A program made the translations under genes and the position numbers. 64,000 nt of DNA from positions 1 through 64,000 of the forward strand of contig CAYMCZ010000011.1 of NCBI GenBank assembly GCA_964389285.1, in the 5' to 3' direction. The notes under the pieces were generated by a model. That model had not been told where the DNA came from and did no database searches. It worked only from the letters and a program-made list of their open reading frames with translations. The DNA is from Alectryocaccobium sp964389285. GTDB lineage: Bacteria > Bacillota > Clostridia > Lachnospirales > Lachnospiraceae. This document shows, in pieces, positions 8,603 through 17,045 of this stretch (positions are counted from its first letter, which is position 1; each line of letters opens with the position of its first letter).

Positions 8603-8613
8603 TGATTTTCTCC

Positions 8614-9783
8614 TTAAAACGCAGCGTTGTATATTTTAATGATATCCGAAGCAGTAAGGGGAACATAACTACCCTTACATCCCTTTTCGGCTTTGAGAGC
8701 CATTTTTTCAAAATTGACTTTATCATTAATACCGACCATTCGCAGATCAGATGGTATCTGAAGTTCTTCAAAAAAGAATTTTCGAAGAGAAGCTGCAGCG
8801 GCTTTTGCGGCTGAATTATCGTCACTGTCGGTAATATTAAAGATGTTTCTTCCGAATTCGGCAAAATCTTTTATAGTATCCGGCTCTTTATCCATGCAGA
8901 ATTCCATCCATGCCGGAGTTAAGATCGCAAGGCCCTCTCCGTGGGTTATATCATAAAACGCGGAAAGCTCATGCTCCATCGGATGTATGCACCATGTAAC
9001 GGCTGAACCGAGCCTTACGAGACCGTTTATGGCAAGGGATGAACACCACATCAGGTTTGCTCTTGCTTCATAATTTTCAGGCTCGTTGTAAGCAATCGGG
9101 CCGTATTTAACAAGAGTTTTCAGCAAAGCTTCACACATATTTCTTTGAAGCGTACCGCCCTTTACGGATGTGAAATAATTTTCCAATGTATGGCTCATTA
9201 TATCCGCTATACCGGAAGCCGTCTGCTTTTTGGAAACGCTGAATGTGTATGTCGGATCAAGTATAGACATCTTAGGTTTAATAAGATCGCTGTGTGTTCC
9301 CCATTTTTCATTTTTGGAAAGATCCGAAATAACGGCGAACTGATCCATTTCGGAACCTGTAGCCGCGAGTGTCAACACAGAATATACGGGCAAAGCCTGT
9401 TGTATTTTGTCTCCATCCAGAACAAGATCCCACGGATCGCCTTCATAGCATGCGCCAGCGGCTATTATTTTAGAAGCGTCTATCGTAGAACCTCCGCCTA
9501 CAGCAAGAACCATCTCTATATTGTTTTCTTTGCAGATATCAGCACCTTTGCGTACGGACTCTATGCGCGGGTTGGGTTCTATCCCGGAGAGTTCATGGAT
9601 TGTCATACCGGCATTCTCTAATATAGAAACAACCTTATCATATAAACCGGAGCGTTTAATACTGCCTCCTCCGTACACCAGGAGGACTTTATTTCCGCTT
9701 TGAGTTAATTCGTTAAGATGTTCTATCTGATTTGTCCCGAAATGTATCTTTGTCGGAACGTAATATGTAAAATTATACATCAT
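8614..9783 (-). CDS. Iron-containing alcohol dehydrogenase (butanol dehydrogenase / YqhD-like)
   Basis: This 389-aa group III alcohol dehydrogenase carries the nucleotide-binding signature VLAVGGGSTIDASK. The metal-binding histidines lie in SHTLENYF and in HPMEHELSAFYDITHGEG. It resembles NADPH-dependent butanol dehydrogenases and YqhD, which reduce aldehydes from fermentation or lipid peroxidation. I set the start at ATG 9783, where GGAG lies six bases upstream; a GTG further upstream also keeps frame. It is the middle gene of a likely operon with the nitroreductase (28 bp upstream) and the DUF1292 gene. That pairing suggests disposal of reactive aldehydes or electrophiles, which is inference. 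Confidence 0.9.
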   Translation of the reverse strand: MMYNFTYYVPTKIHFGTNQIEHLNELTQSGNKVLLVYGGGSIKRSGLYDKVVSILENAGMTIHELSGIEPNPRIESVRKGADICKENNIEMVLAVGGGSTIDASKIIAAGACYEGDPWDLVLDGDKIQQALPVYSVLTLAATGSEMDQFAVISDLSKNEKWGTHSDLIKPKMSILDPTYTFSVSKKQTASGIADIMSHTLENYFTSVKGGTLQRNMCEALLKTLVKYGPIAYNEPENYEARANLMWCSSLAINGLVRLGSAVTWCIHPMEHELSAFYDITHGEGLAILTPAWMEFCMDKEPDTIKDFAEFGRNIFNITDSDDNSAAKAAAASLRKFFFEELQIPSDLRMVGINDKVNFEKMALKAEKGCKGSYVPLTASDIIKIYNAAF

Positions 9784-9811
9784 TAAAATCTCCACTAAAA
9801 ATATTAATCAA

Positions 9812-10342
9812 TTAAAACTTTTCCCATACTACTCTGTCTTCAAACGGGGCTTTTTCTTTCTGAGCCACATCCTGCACAGGAACTCCGAAGGGAATGACGC
9901 AGCGTACGCTCCTGCCTTCGGGAGCGTTTATGATTTTGGAAATCGCAAGATGCTTTTCATCTCTGCGTGTCGCTCCGTCCATCCATACTCCTGCATAACC
10001 GAGAGCAGTTATACCAAGCAGAATGTTTTCAACGGCAGCAGCGTAGTCTTCCACGTCAAATATAAAAGGAGCCGCGCCTTCCATTTGGGTCTTTTTCTTT
10101 TCGGAAAGAGCCACTATCATGACCGGAGCGGTTTTTGTCGCGGGAGTCGGAATAACTTCGGCGATACGATTACGCAGTTCTTTGTCACGTACGATAACAA
10201 AAGAAGTCGTCTGCATATTATATCCTGAAGGAGCGCGGAGACCGGCATCGACTATTTTAATGATATCGTTTTCAGGAATATCCTGATCTTTAAATTCGTG
10301 CCTGTAACTTGCTCTTTTTTCAACAGCCTCAAAATAATTCAT
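9812..10342 (-). CDS. Nitroreductase family protein
   Basis: This 176-aa FMN-dependent nitroreductase-fold protein has the N-terminal phosphate-binding motif KRASYRHEF. GLRAPSGYNMQ provides the flavin contact, and GYAGVWMDG is the C-terminal substrate loop. Enzymes of this family reduce nitro groups, quinones or enones with NAD(P)H, usually as dimers. The natural substrate is not predictable. ATG 10342 has an AGGAGG ribosome binding site. It is first in the three-gene unit running to 8300. Confidence 0.88.
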   Translation of the reverse strand: MNYFEAVEKRASYRHEFKDQDIPENDIIKIVDAGLRAPSGYNMQTTSFVIVRDKELRNRIAEVIPTPATKTAPVMIVALSEKKKTQMEGAAPFIFDVEDYAAAVENILLGITALGYAGVWMDGATRRDEKHLAISKIINAPEGRSVRCVIPFGVPVQDVAQKEKAPFEDRVVWEKF

Positions 10343-10470
10343 GATATACCTCCTGATTATTATTTAATGAATTGATTAATAAAGAGTCTGATTTTTATAA
10401 TACTCTTTCAGCGCTATTATATATTAATAATCCGATAAAAAAAAGAAGTTTATACTTTTTAAATATATTA

Positions 10471-10504
10471 AAAAGGATTGCCCGAAAAATCAGGCAATCC
10501 TTTT
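10471..10504 (-). terminator. Rho-independent terminator of the symporter operon
   Basis: AAAAGGATTGCC pairs perfectly with GGCAATCCTTTT over 12 bp with a 10-nt loop. On the minus strand it lies 20 bp past the symporter stop codon and ends in TTTTT. Confidence 0.85.
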
Positions 10505-10524
10505 GGTTTTATCAGGACTAAGTA

Positions 10525-12111
10525 TTAAACGATGTTATCGTTGTTGAGAACTTTGTCATGAATGATGAAGTATCTGTTGTGACCTTCTTTAAGTGCGTTG
10601 AAGAATTCTTCGGATTCCTTCGGATCGTCTTTTGTTACAAGACTTACAATGATCATTACTACGAATGCCGCAACAAGACCGAATGCACCGTACCATGTTC
10701 CACCGATGCCCCACCAGAAGTAGGTCATGAGAACGACTACCGCGCCAACTATAGAAGCGATAATAGCTGCTGCTTTAGTAGCACGCTTCCAGTAAACGCC
10801 AAGGATAAGTACCGCAAGCATCGGTGTAACGATAGCGATAGCAAACATGATCAGTGTGAAGATCAGATCCGGCGGATTAAGAGCGACGCAAAGAGAACCG
10901 ATACCGATAACCGCGATAACTACACGCTGTGCAAGATTCGGTTTCTTAAATTTGATCTTAAATGTACGAACAAGAAGATCTTCGTAAATGATACCTGCAG
11001 AAACTGAAAGGAACGCATTTGCTGTTGAAAGACCAACGGCCATGGATCCTATGAAGAAAGCAACCATAAGACCTTTTGCAAGAGCCGGGCTGATTCCGTT
11101 TACGATGTTCTGTACAAGGTAAGGGATGATAAGCTCTGTTTCAGAACTCTCAAGACCCGGAAGAAGCGCAAGACCGATGAGACCGATAAGCATAACGCCG
11201 GTCCAAACGATAACCTGAAGTACAGGACCGAGGAGTGTAAGCGTACGCTGTGTCTTCATGTTGTCGCCGAAATATCCTGCCCTAACGAATACGTGAGGAA
11301 GCATGATAGTCCAACCAACCGCACATGAGAAAGGATATCCGAAACGTCCGCCGTACGGTACCCATCCCGAAGGTCCGGGATATGAGAAGAATCCGCCTGT
11401 CGGATTAGCAGCATCATTGACAGGACCAGCATTCCAAAGATCGCTGATAGCGCCGAAGAGACCGCCTTTGTCGCCATAACCAACGAAGATAACCGCGATA
11501 ACGATGATCCACAGCGTGGCTATGATCGCAAGACCCTGGAACATATCAGCCGTAGCTGCTGATTTTGTACCACCTGTCATCATGAAGATTGTCATGATGA
11601 GACCGATTACTACAACAGCCATCGTATAGCTGATGTTTCCGCCTGTTGCATACTGACATGCATTTGCAATAGCTACAAGAACTGATGCAATGTAAGGAAT
11701 AGCTGCTACAAGGAAGATGATAGCAAGTACTACACGCAGTACAGGGCTGTTGAATCGTGCACAATAGAAATCTGCAGGAGTGATGAATTTGTTGCCGTAT
11801 GCTTTATTTACAAGCCAAACTTTGTTGATTGTAAAGTGAGCAATGATCGGGAACAAGCAGATATATGAAAGCTCTGAAATCCAATATACGGCACCACCAC
11901 GGTAGTAAGCACCGGGACCTGCGAAGAATACCCATGTACTCATAAGTGATGCGATATACGTCATAACGAGGACAGGAGCTTTAACTGTAGCTGTAAGCGC
12001 ATTGCCGTCGCCTTTGTTTTTTCTTTCTTTTGCAGTAACCGAAACGGCAACTGCAATAAGGAAGCACATGTAAAGGGCAAGAGCAATCCATATAGCGGTT
12101 TGATTTAACAT
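10525..12111 (-). CDS. Sodium:solute symporter family protein (PanF-like)
   Basis: This 528-aa SSS-family transporter has about 13 hydrophobic segments. The N-terminal region around TYIASLMSTWVFFAGPGAYY corresponds to the Na2-site/unwound helix region of PanF/PutP-type carriers. Substrates of the family include pantothenate, proline, acetate, urea and aromatic compounds. Here the substrate is unknown. Its position beside the molybdenum hydroxylase suggests that it could import that enzyme's substrate. The start codon immediately follows the stop codon of the small membrane gene (TAA-ATG), implying translational coupling. A good terminator follows. Confidence 0.88.
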   Translation of the reverse strand: MLNQTAIWIALALYMCFLIAVAVSVTAKERKNKGDGNALTATVKAPVLVMTYIASLMSTWVFFAGPGAYYRGGAVYWISELSYICLFPIIAHFTINKVWLVNKAYGNKFITPADFYCARFNSPVLRVVLAIIFLVAAIPYIASVLVAIANACQYATGGNISYTMAVVVIGLIMTIFMMTGGTKSAATADMFQGLAIIATLWIIVIAVIFVGYGDKGGLFGAISDLWNAGPVNDAANPTGGFFSYPGPSGWVPYGGRFGYPFSCAVGWTIMLPHVFVRAGYFGDNMKTQRTLTLLGPVLQVIVWTGVMLIGLIGLALLPGLESSETELIIPYLVQNIVNGISPALAKGLMVAFFIGSMAVGLSTANAFLSVSAGIIYEDLLVRTFKIKFKKPNLAQRVVIAVIGIGSLCVALNPPDLIFTLIMFAIAIVTPMLAVLILGVYWKRATKAAAIIASIVGAVVVLMTYFWWGIGGTWYGAFGLVAAFVVMIIVSLVTKDDPKESEEFFNALKEGHNRYFIIHDKVLNNDNIV

Positions 12112-12324
12112 TTAACTATTCCCCCCATCCTTTCTCATTTCATATTTCTTGAAACTGATCTTAGTTCCTACATATACGATAACCCATAAAGGTCCGACTG
12201 TAGCTATAGCATGAATTATAGCGCCGGTCTGATCATAATATGCGGGAACTCCCGGCAGGTTGTACAAAACATAAAATATAGTTGTAAGAACCAGCCAGAT
12301 GATTTCCATCTTAGTGACTTTCAT
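12112..12324 (-). CDS. Small membrane protein, YhdT/DUF997-like symporter partner
   Basis: This 70-aa protein has two hydrophobic segments, about residues 8-25 and 34-52, and a basic C-terminal tail. Size, topology and position directly upstream of a PanF-like symporter match the E. coli yhdT-panF arrangement, in which YhdT/DUF997 proteins accompany sodium:solute symporters. Sequence identity cannot be measured here. The ribosome binding site is GGAGG before ATG 12324. Stop and next start touch at 12111/12112. Its role is probably stabilising or regulating the transporter; direct function is unknown. Confidence 0.7.
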   Translation of the reverse strand: MKVTKMEIIWLVLTTIFYVLYNLPGVPAYYDQTGAIIHAIATVGPLWVIVYVGTKISFKKYEMRKDGGNS

Positions 12325-12352
12325 TTTTTTACCTCCATTCTTCTTTTTTTAT

Positions 12353-12364
12353 ATTTCATGAAAT
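12353..12364. promoter_or_regulatory. 12-bp perfect palindrome before the symporter operon (candidate operator)
   Basis: ATTTCATGAAAT is a perfect palindrome 29 bp upstream of the small membrane gene start and just downstream of the proposed promoter. Its core TTCATGAA recurs upstream of the adjacent regulator gene at 13917-13924. Operator function is inferred. Confidence 0.45.
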
Positions 12365-12386
12365 CATATCCGTAATTCTCCTGCAA

Positions 12387-12415
12387 AATACAGATATTTT
12401 TTTCATAGAAAACAA
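12387..12415 (-). promoter_or_regulatory. Candidate promoter of the symporter operon
   Basis: The minus strand reads TTGTTT (12410-12415), a 17-bp spacer and TGTATT (12387-12392). The -10 match is poor. The palindrome would lie near +22, a repressor-like position. Confidence 0.4.
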
Positions 12416-13855
12416 TTATAATTCATCCAAAAGAACCATATCTTCACAAAACTGGATATATGTCCTGAGATATCCTCTGATGTCATAATGTATGACGCCG
12501 TTTTGGTTCCATAAATTTGTAAACATCCTTTCCATCATGTCGATAAATCTCGGATGTTGTATATGGCAGTATGTGCTTATGCCGCTTTTCGGAAACATCA
12601 AAAATCCGCAGGAGTTTTGAGATACATAAATACTCGGCATGTTTCTGTGTTTTATTTCATCAACCACATAACCGTCTATCAACCTGATCTGGAGATTTTG
12701 ATATTGATCCAGAAGGCTTGTCATCCCCTGGAGATATTTAAGCCTGTCTATAATGGATAATCCGTAATCCTCTCCTGCTACGGAAATCGTGCCGTTATAG
12801 ATGAAGTCTTCCATGGCATCACGATATATGATGCATTTATGTTCTTTGCCGTTTTCAAGAAGCCTGAGCAGGCTTTTGAACTGTTTTGAACAGGAGTTTT
12901 TGATGTCTTCGTCTATTCCGTGCAGACATTCAGTTATCTCCGGCACGCAGAAACTTGTATCCAGCTTTCCGAGAAGCTGGGATTCCCTGTAAATCCAGTA
13001 TGAATTGGATTTCCCGCCCGAAGCGCTTACCGGAAGTATGTCATTTTCCGTGTATATGCGTCTTGATATCGGCAGGATATCATGACGGACAATCTGTAAT
13101 TTGCTGTTGATAACATCATTTTCTTTGATGAAGTTTTCCGTAAGCCATCCATAGTCCAAACGGCACTGAGCGGAATAAATCAAATTGTCGATAATGATGA
13201 TCAGTCCGAGCTGCTGCGTGGGGCAGGTGTTTACAAAGGTGCTGACATTATGATTCAGCATGAGCATGTTCATTAAAGTAACAATCGCCTTTGTTGAGTC
13301 CGCTAATTCGATGCTGCTTCCCGATATAAGAATATCTATGCGTCCTTTATTAAACGGAAGCCTGTCCGCCTCGGCCAGTACATCCATAAGAAAAAGCAGG
13401 TCTTCTTCTTTGAGGGATGCAACATCTCCAAGGATGACCATATTGAGCTCGTCTGATCTTTCGCTCAGCGACCTTAAGTTTAATACAATGGTCTGAAGCC
13501 TGTCTTCAAAAATGATGTTTTTTTCGGACTCGGCTATTTTTCTGTCTGAAGTGTCTTTTTTAAAAGCATCAAACAAAAGACCGGTGATGGAGTCCCTGAG
13601 CTGATCTTTTGTCTGCGAGTCTTCAAAGCCCTTCTCCCTGCAGAAAAAAGCTATCTGATCTTCGCTGCAGTTTTCCTGAATGTAAACAGAAAGCGCATTA
13701 CAGATCTGTTTAATGGATCTGGATGAAGGAAGCACGTCGGAGTTGATCCATTTGCTGATATAGGAAGCGTCGTACTGCATGATATTTGCAACGTTAATAT
13801 ATTTGAGTTGAAATATCTCTATAACACTGCGAAGCTCTTCACCAAATGCACTCAT
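12416..13855 (-). CDS. Putative DNA-binding regulator: N-terminal HTH plus large uncharacterised domain
   Basis: This 479-aa protein begins with a Xre-like helix-turn-helix of about 60 residues: two helices, then YDASYISKWINSDVLPSSRSIKQI, which has the spacing of a recognition helix and following turn. The remaining 400 residues match no family I can name. They contain no membrane segments and have mixed alpha/beta composition, suggesting a sensor domain. It lies between the hydroxylase gene and the symporter pair, 91 bp before the latter, and is separated from the hydroxylase by a terminator. It may control the symporter through the TTCATGAA palindromes. ATG 13855 follows GGAG; an in-frame TTG immediately upstream is less likely. 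Confidence 0.7.
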   Translation of the reverse strand: MSAFGEELRSVIEIFQLKYINVANIMQYDASYISKWINSDVLPSSRSIKQICNALSVYIQENCSEDQIAFFCREKGFEDSQTKDQLRDSITGLLFDAFKKDTSDRKIAESEKNIIFEDRLQTIVLNLRSLSERSDELNMVILGDVASLKEEDLLFLMDVLAEADRLPFNKGRIDILISGSSIELADSTKAIVTLMNMLMLNHNVSTFVNTCPTQQLGLIIIIDNLIYSAQCRLDYGWLTENFIKENDVINSKLQIVRHDILPISRRIYTENDILPVSASGGKSNSYWIYRESQLLGKLDTSFCVPEITECLHGIDEDIKNSCSKQFKSLLRLLENGKEHKCIIYRDAMEDFIYNGTISVAGEDYGLSIIDRLKYLQGMTSLLDQYQNLQIRLIDGYVVDEIKHRNMPSIYVSQNSCGFLMFPKSGISTYCHIQHPRFIDMMERMFTNLWNQNGVIHYDIRGYLRTYIQFCEDMVLLDEL

Positions 13856-13916
13856 CAACGCTCTCCGAACGGTAAAACAGAAAAACGATTAACCGAAAAA
13901 TCGTAAATTAATGAGA

Positions 13917-13924
13917 TTCATGAA
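13917..13924. promoter_or_regulatory. TTCATGAA palindrome before the HTH regulator gene
   Basis: GATTCATGAAAA contains the same 8-bp palindrome as the site at 12353-12364. It lies about 60 bp upstream of the regulator start codon. A shared operator for autoregulation and transporter control is inferred. Confidence 0.4.
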
Positions 13925-13956
13925 AAGAACCGGGTGCCAAGCAACCCGGTTCTTTT
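13923..13956 (-). terminator. Terminator of the molybdenum hydroxylase gene
   Basis: AAAAGAACCGGGT pairs perfectly with ACCCGGTTCTTTT: a 13-bp stem and an 8-nt loop. It lies 100 bp beyond the hydroxylase stop codon on the minus strand, with a short T-run. Confidence 0.75.
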
Positions 13957-14055
13957 GCATGTATAATATACATTAATCAACCTTGCAAGTTGCTATAAAG
14001 AGATTTTACCAAAAATTTATAAATTATTCAAGATGTTTTTATAAGATTTTAGTAA

Positions 14056-16905
14056 TTATTTTTTCATCTCTGCAAGTTTTTTCTGTGCTGCTTCTTTTAT
14101 TTCTTCCTGATGCATGTTTATCGGAAGCTCGGTTATACGGTATCCGCATGCGTCATGCACTGCGTTTGCAAGTGCAGGGGCAACCGAGAGTACGCAAATC
14201 TCTGCACAACCCTTTGCACCGAAAGGACCGGTAGGGTCGTCTATATCGCAGAACAGGGTTTCAATCTCATCTGCATAGTTATCGAAACGCGTATATTTGT
14301 TTTTGCCCAGCGTGTTCCTTACGGGGAAGCCGTTTTCGATAGCGAAATCTTCATCAAGAGCATAGCTGGTAGCCATGATAAGACCGCCTTCAAGCTGCTG
14401 TTTAACGTTATCGGGATTGATAAGGCGTCCCGCGTCCGTGCACTGACCCATGTAGCGAACGTGAACCTTGCCTGTATCAGGATCTACAACAACAACCGTA
14501 CACAGTGTAGCGTAAGCAACCGTATGATGCACGCGGTACTCTTCGTCCGGAATCTTGTGGTCTTCGTTTGTATTTTCCACAACCGGATGCGAATCGGGAA
14601 GCTGGTAGTCAACGCGCACGTTTACGTGTACGCCTTTTTCGGCAAGCTCTTTGAGATCCGTTATTCTGTTGCCGTCTTTGTCGATAACAACGCTCTTTTT
14701 AATGTCAAGTCCTTCAGCGGAAACGCCGAATGCACTTTCAACTTCTTTAAGGATCTTTTCTTTGAATTCTTCGCCGGCCGTGATGGTCGGGAAGCCCCAG
14801 AGATATGTTCCGCGGGAAGCCATAACGCCGCCGCCGAAAGGCACTCTCGTGGTATCGCCCGCTATGATGTCATAATCCTGCCAGTCAACACCGGTGATCT
14901 CGGACGCCATCTGCGCAAGCGAGGTGTGAGAACCCTGTCCCATCTCTGTAGCTGCGATTCTGAACTCAACACGTCCGTTAGGCATAAGTTCAAAGTCAGC
15001 GCCTGCGTTTTCAACGGGGCCAAGTCCGCCGGCAACGCTTCGCCAGCCTGAAGCAACACCGATACCTGCGATCTTGCCTTCTGCCCTGAGCTGTTCTACC
15101 ATCGGTTTAAGTTTGTTTTCAACAAGCTCTTTTGCCTGATAAAGCGTCTTCTTGTACTCAACGCCGGATTTGTCGGTAAGCATCTGACCCGTGGACATCG
15201 GAAGCCCTCTTTCAACCGCGTTCATAAGACGAAGCTCGATCGGGTCGATACCGAGTTCCGTTGCAGCAACGTCAAATGCGCACTCGGAACCGAAGTGTGA
15301 CTGTATAGCACCGAATCCGCGGTAAGCACCCATGATCATGTTGTTGGTATAAATACCGGTACATTTCATATCAAAGTTCGGACAGTAGTAAGGTCCCGAA
15401 CAATAGGAAAGTCCCTGCTCAAGAACTCGGGGCGTCCATGACTGATAAGCACCGCCGTCCGCAATGATCTTGATATCCATGGCTTTAAGTTTACCGGTCT
15501 TTTCAAAACCGAGTTTGTAGTCCATGGTATAACCGTGACGTTTCGGATGCGTACGGATGGAATCGCTTCTTGTGTTTACCATACGTGCCGGACGTCCGCT
15601 CTTAAGTGTGGCGATACATACGTAAGCATGGGTTGTAAGCTCTGTCTTGCCGCCGAAAGCGCCGCCGCACGGTACGTGAATCATGTGAATATCCTGTGAA
15701 GGGATGTTTACGATTTTGGCGATCTGGTCACGATCCGCAAACGGACTCTGGTTAGGAGCTATGATGGCGAGTCTGCCCTGTTCGTCGATAAATGACTGAC
15801 ATCCGTCAGGCTCGATCCAGCCATGCTCGCTTCTTTTGGTTTCCATATGAACGTCAACGATCTTGTCGGACTCCGCGAATGCTTTGTTCCAATCGCCGCG
15901 GTGCATGAAATATTCTTTACAGATATTCCCTTTTTCACCGTTCATATAACCGAATATACTTTTGTCGTTGTTGGGGTCGGGAATGATGGGAGCGTCCGGT
16001 TTAAGAGCGTCTTCGATGGAGAATACGCCGGGAAGCTCTTCGATATCAAGTTTTACAAGCTTTGCAGCTTCGTCAGCTATAGCCTGTGTTTCAGCAAATA
16101 CGACTGCAATGTACTCGCTGATGCAGCGGATGTGATCAGTTACGAATACAGGCTGGTCGTTTGTAAGAACGCCGAATCTGTTTCTGCCGCCTTCGGGAAT
16201 GTCTTTTGCCGTAAGAACAAACGCAACGCCTTCCATTCTTTCTGCTTCGGAAGTATCTACGCTCTTAAGGATACCGTGAGGAACCGGAGCATATACAGCT
16301 TTTCCGTAAAGAGTATTTTCGAACTGATAATCTGCATAGAATTTGGTTTTACCTGTGATTTTATCAATGGCATCTACACGAGGCATGGATTTTCCGATAA
16401 AGCTGTCGCCTACGGAATGATCTTCAAGAACATAGTGAGGAACATCTTTGTCGCCTCTCATAACTGCAGCGGCTTTAAGAACCGCACCGACCACGCGGGG
16501 ATAAGTTCCGCAGCGGCAGAGGTTGATTCTGAGAGCTTTCATGATCTCAGCCTCAGAAGGGTTGGGATTTTTGCCGAGAAGGCCGATAGCCGCCATGACA
16601 ATGCCCGGAGTACAGAAACCGCACTGAACGGCATTGTATTCTATCATGGCCTGAATCATGGGATGATCTTCGGCAACGCCTTCGATTGTCGTCACCTCGG
16701 CACCTTCCATCTTTTCACAGTTGAACATACAGGAGCGTTTAGCTTCTCCGTTGATCAGAACCGTACAGGCACCGCAGCCTTTTTCCTCGCAGCCGCATTT
16801 CGTGCCCGTAAGATGAAGGTCTTCACGAATGAACTCCAGAAGTCGTCCCTGGTTTTTCGCCGGATCATACTGAACTTCTTTTCCGTTAACTTTAAATTTA
16901 ACCAT
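14056..16905 (-). CDS. Selenium-dependent molybdenum hydroxylase (fused 2Fe-2S and molybdopterin subunits; xanthine dehydrogenase family)
   Basis: This 949-aa protein belongs to the xanthine oxidase family. Residues 1-80 form a plant-type 2Fe-2S domain (Cys39, 44, 47, 59). Residues 85-140 form the second 2Fe-2S domain (Cys95, 98, 130, 132). The rest is the molybdopterin domain, with GGAFGGK, AYRGFGAIQSHF, EMGQGSH and catalytic Glu902 in GAKGCAE. There is no FAD domain. The reading frame has no internal TGA, so selenium would be a labile Mo ligand, not selenocysteine. The yqeB/yqeC/yedF/selD neighbourhood marks the SDMH type described by Haft and Self. Xanthine, another purine or nicotinate are possible substrates. 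E. coli XdhD has the same fused layout. A possible -10 box (TATAAT) sits at 16937-16942. Confidence 0.93.
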   Translation of the reverse strand: MVKFKVNGKEVQYDPAKNQGRLLEFIREDLHLTGTKCGCEEKGCGACTVLINGEAKRSCMFNCEKMEGAEVTTIEGVAEDHPMIQAMIEYNAVQCGFCTPGIVMAAIGLLGKNPNPSEAEIMKALRINLCRCGTYPRVVGAVLKAAAVMRGDKDVPHYVLEDHSVGDSFIGKSMPRVDAIDKITGKTKFYADYQFENTLYGKAVYAPVPHGILKSVDTSEAERMEGVAFVLTAKDIPEGGRNRFGVLTNDQPVFVTDHIRCISEYIAVVFAETQAIADEAAKLVKLDIEELPGVFSIEDALKPDAPIIPDPNNDKSIFGYMNGEKGNICKEYFMHRGDWNKAFAESDKIVDVHMETKRSEHGWIEPDGCQSFIDEQGRLAIIAPNQSPFADRDQIAKIVNIPSQDIHMIHVPCGGAFGGKTELTTHAYVCIATLKSGRPARMVNTRSDSIRTHPKRHGYTMDYKLGFEKTGKLKAMDIKIIADGGAYQSWTPRVLEQGLSYCSGPYYCPNFDMKCTGIYTNNMIMGAYRGFGAIQSHFGSECAFDVAATELGIDPIELRLMNAVERGLPMSTGQMLTDKSGVEYKKTLYQAKELVENKLKPMVEQLRAEGKIAGIGVASGWRSVAGGLGPVENAGADFELMPNGRVEFRIAATEMGQGSHTSLAQMASEITGVDWQDYDIIAGDTTRVPFGGGVMASRGTYLWGFPTITAGEEFKEKILKEVESAFGVSAEGLDIKKSVVIDKDGNRITDLKELAEKGVHVNVRVDYQLPDSHPVVENTNEDHKIPDEEYRVHHTVAYATLCTVVVVDPDTGKVHVRYMGQCTDAGRLINPDNVKQQLEGGLIMATSYALDEDFAIENGFPVRNTLGKNKYTRFDNYADEIETLFCDIDDPTGPFGAKGCAEICVLSVAPALANAVHDACGYRITELPINMHQEEIKEAAQKKLAEMKK

Positions 16906-17045
16906 TCTTTCACCTCTTCTTTAGTTTTTTGAAAAAATTATACAATAACTTCTTATGTTGAGAATATAATACCATCATTTTGCACAAAACCAAAATGCAT
17001 TGGCATGCTATTTCTTGACATAACATGAATTCAATTGATTCCTTG

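Noticed and set aside
14110..15051. A 313-codon open frame on the plus strand
   Set aside because: Antisense shadow of the hydroxylase molybdopterin domain, with no recognisable domain or start signal.
15823..16932. A 369-codon open frame on the plus strand
   Set aside because: It is fully antisense to the hydroxylase gene, has no ribosome binding site and reads as low-complexity, frame-shadow protein.
16906..17045. Purine-type riboswitch in front of the hydroxylase gene
   Set aside because: I could not find the conserved core or three-way junction; only an AATGCATT palindrome and a TATAAT box are visible.
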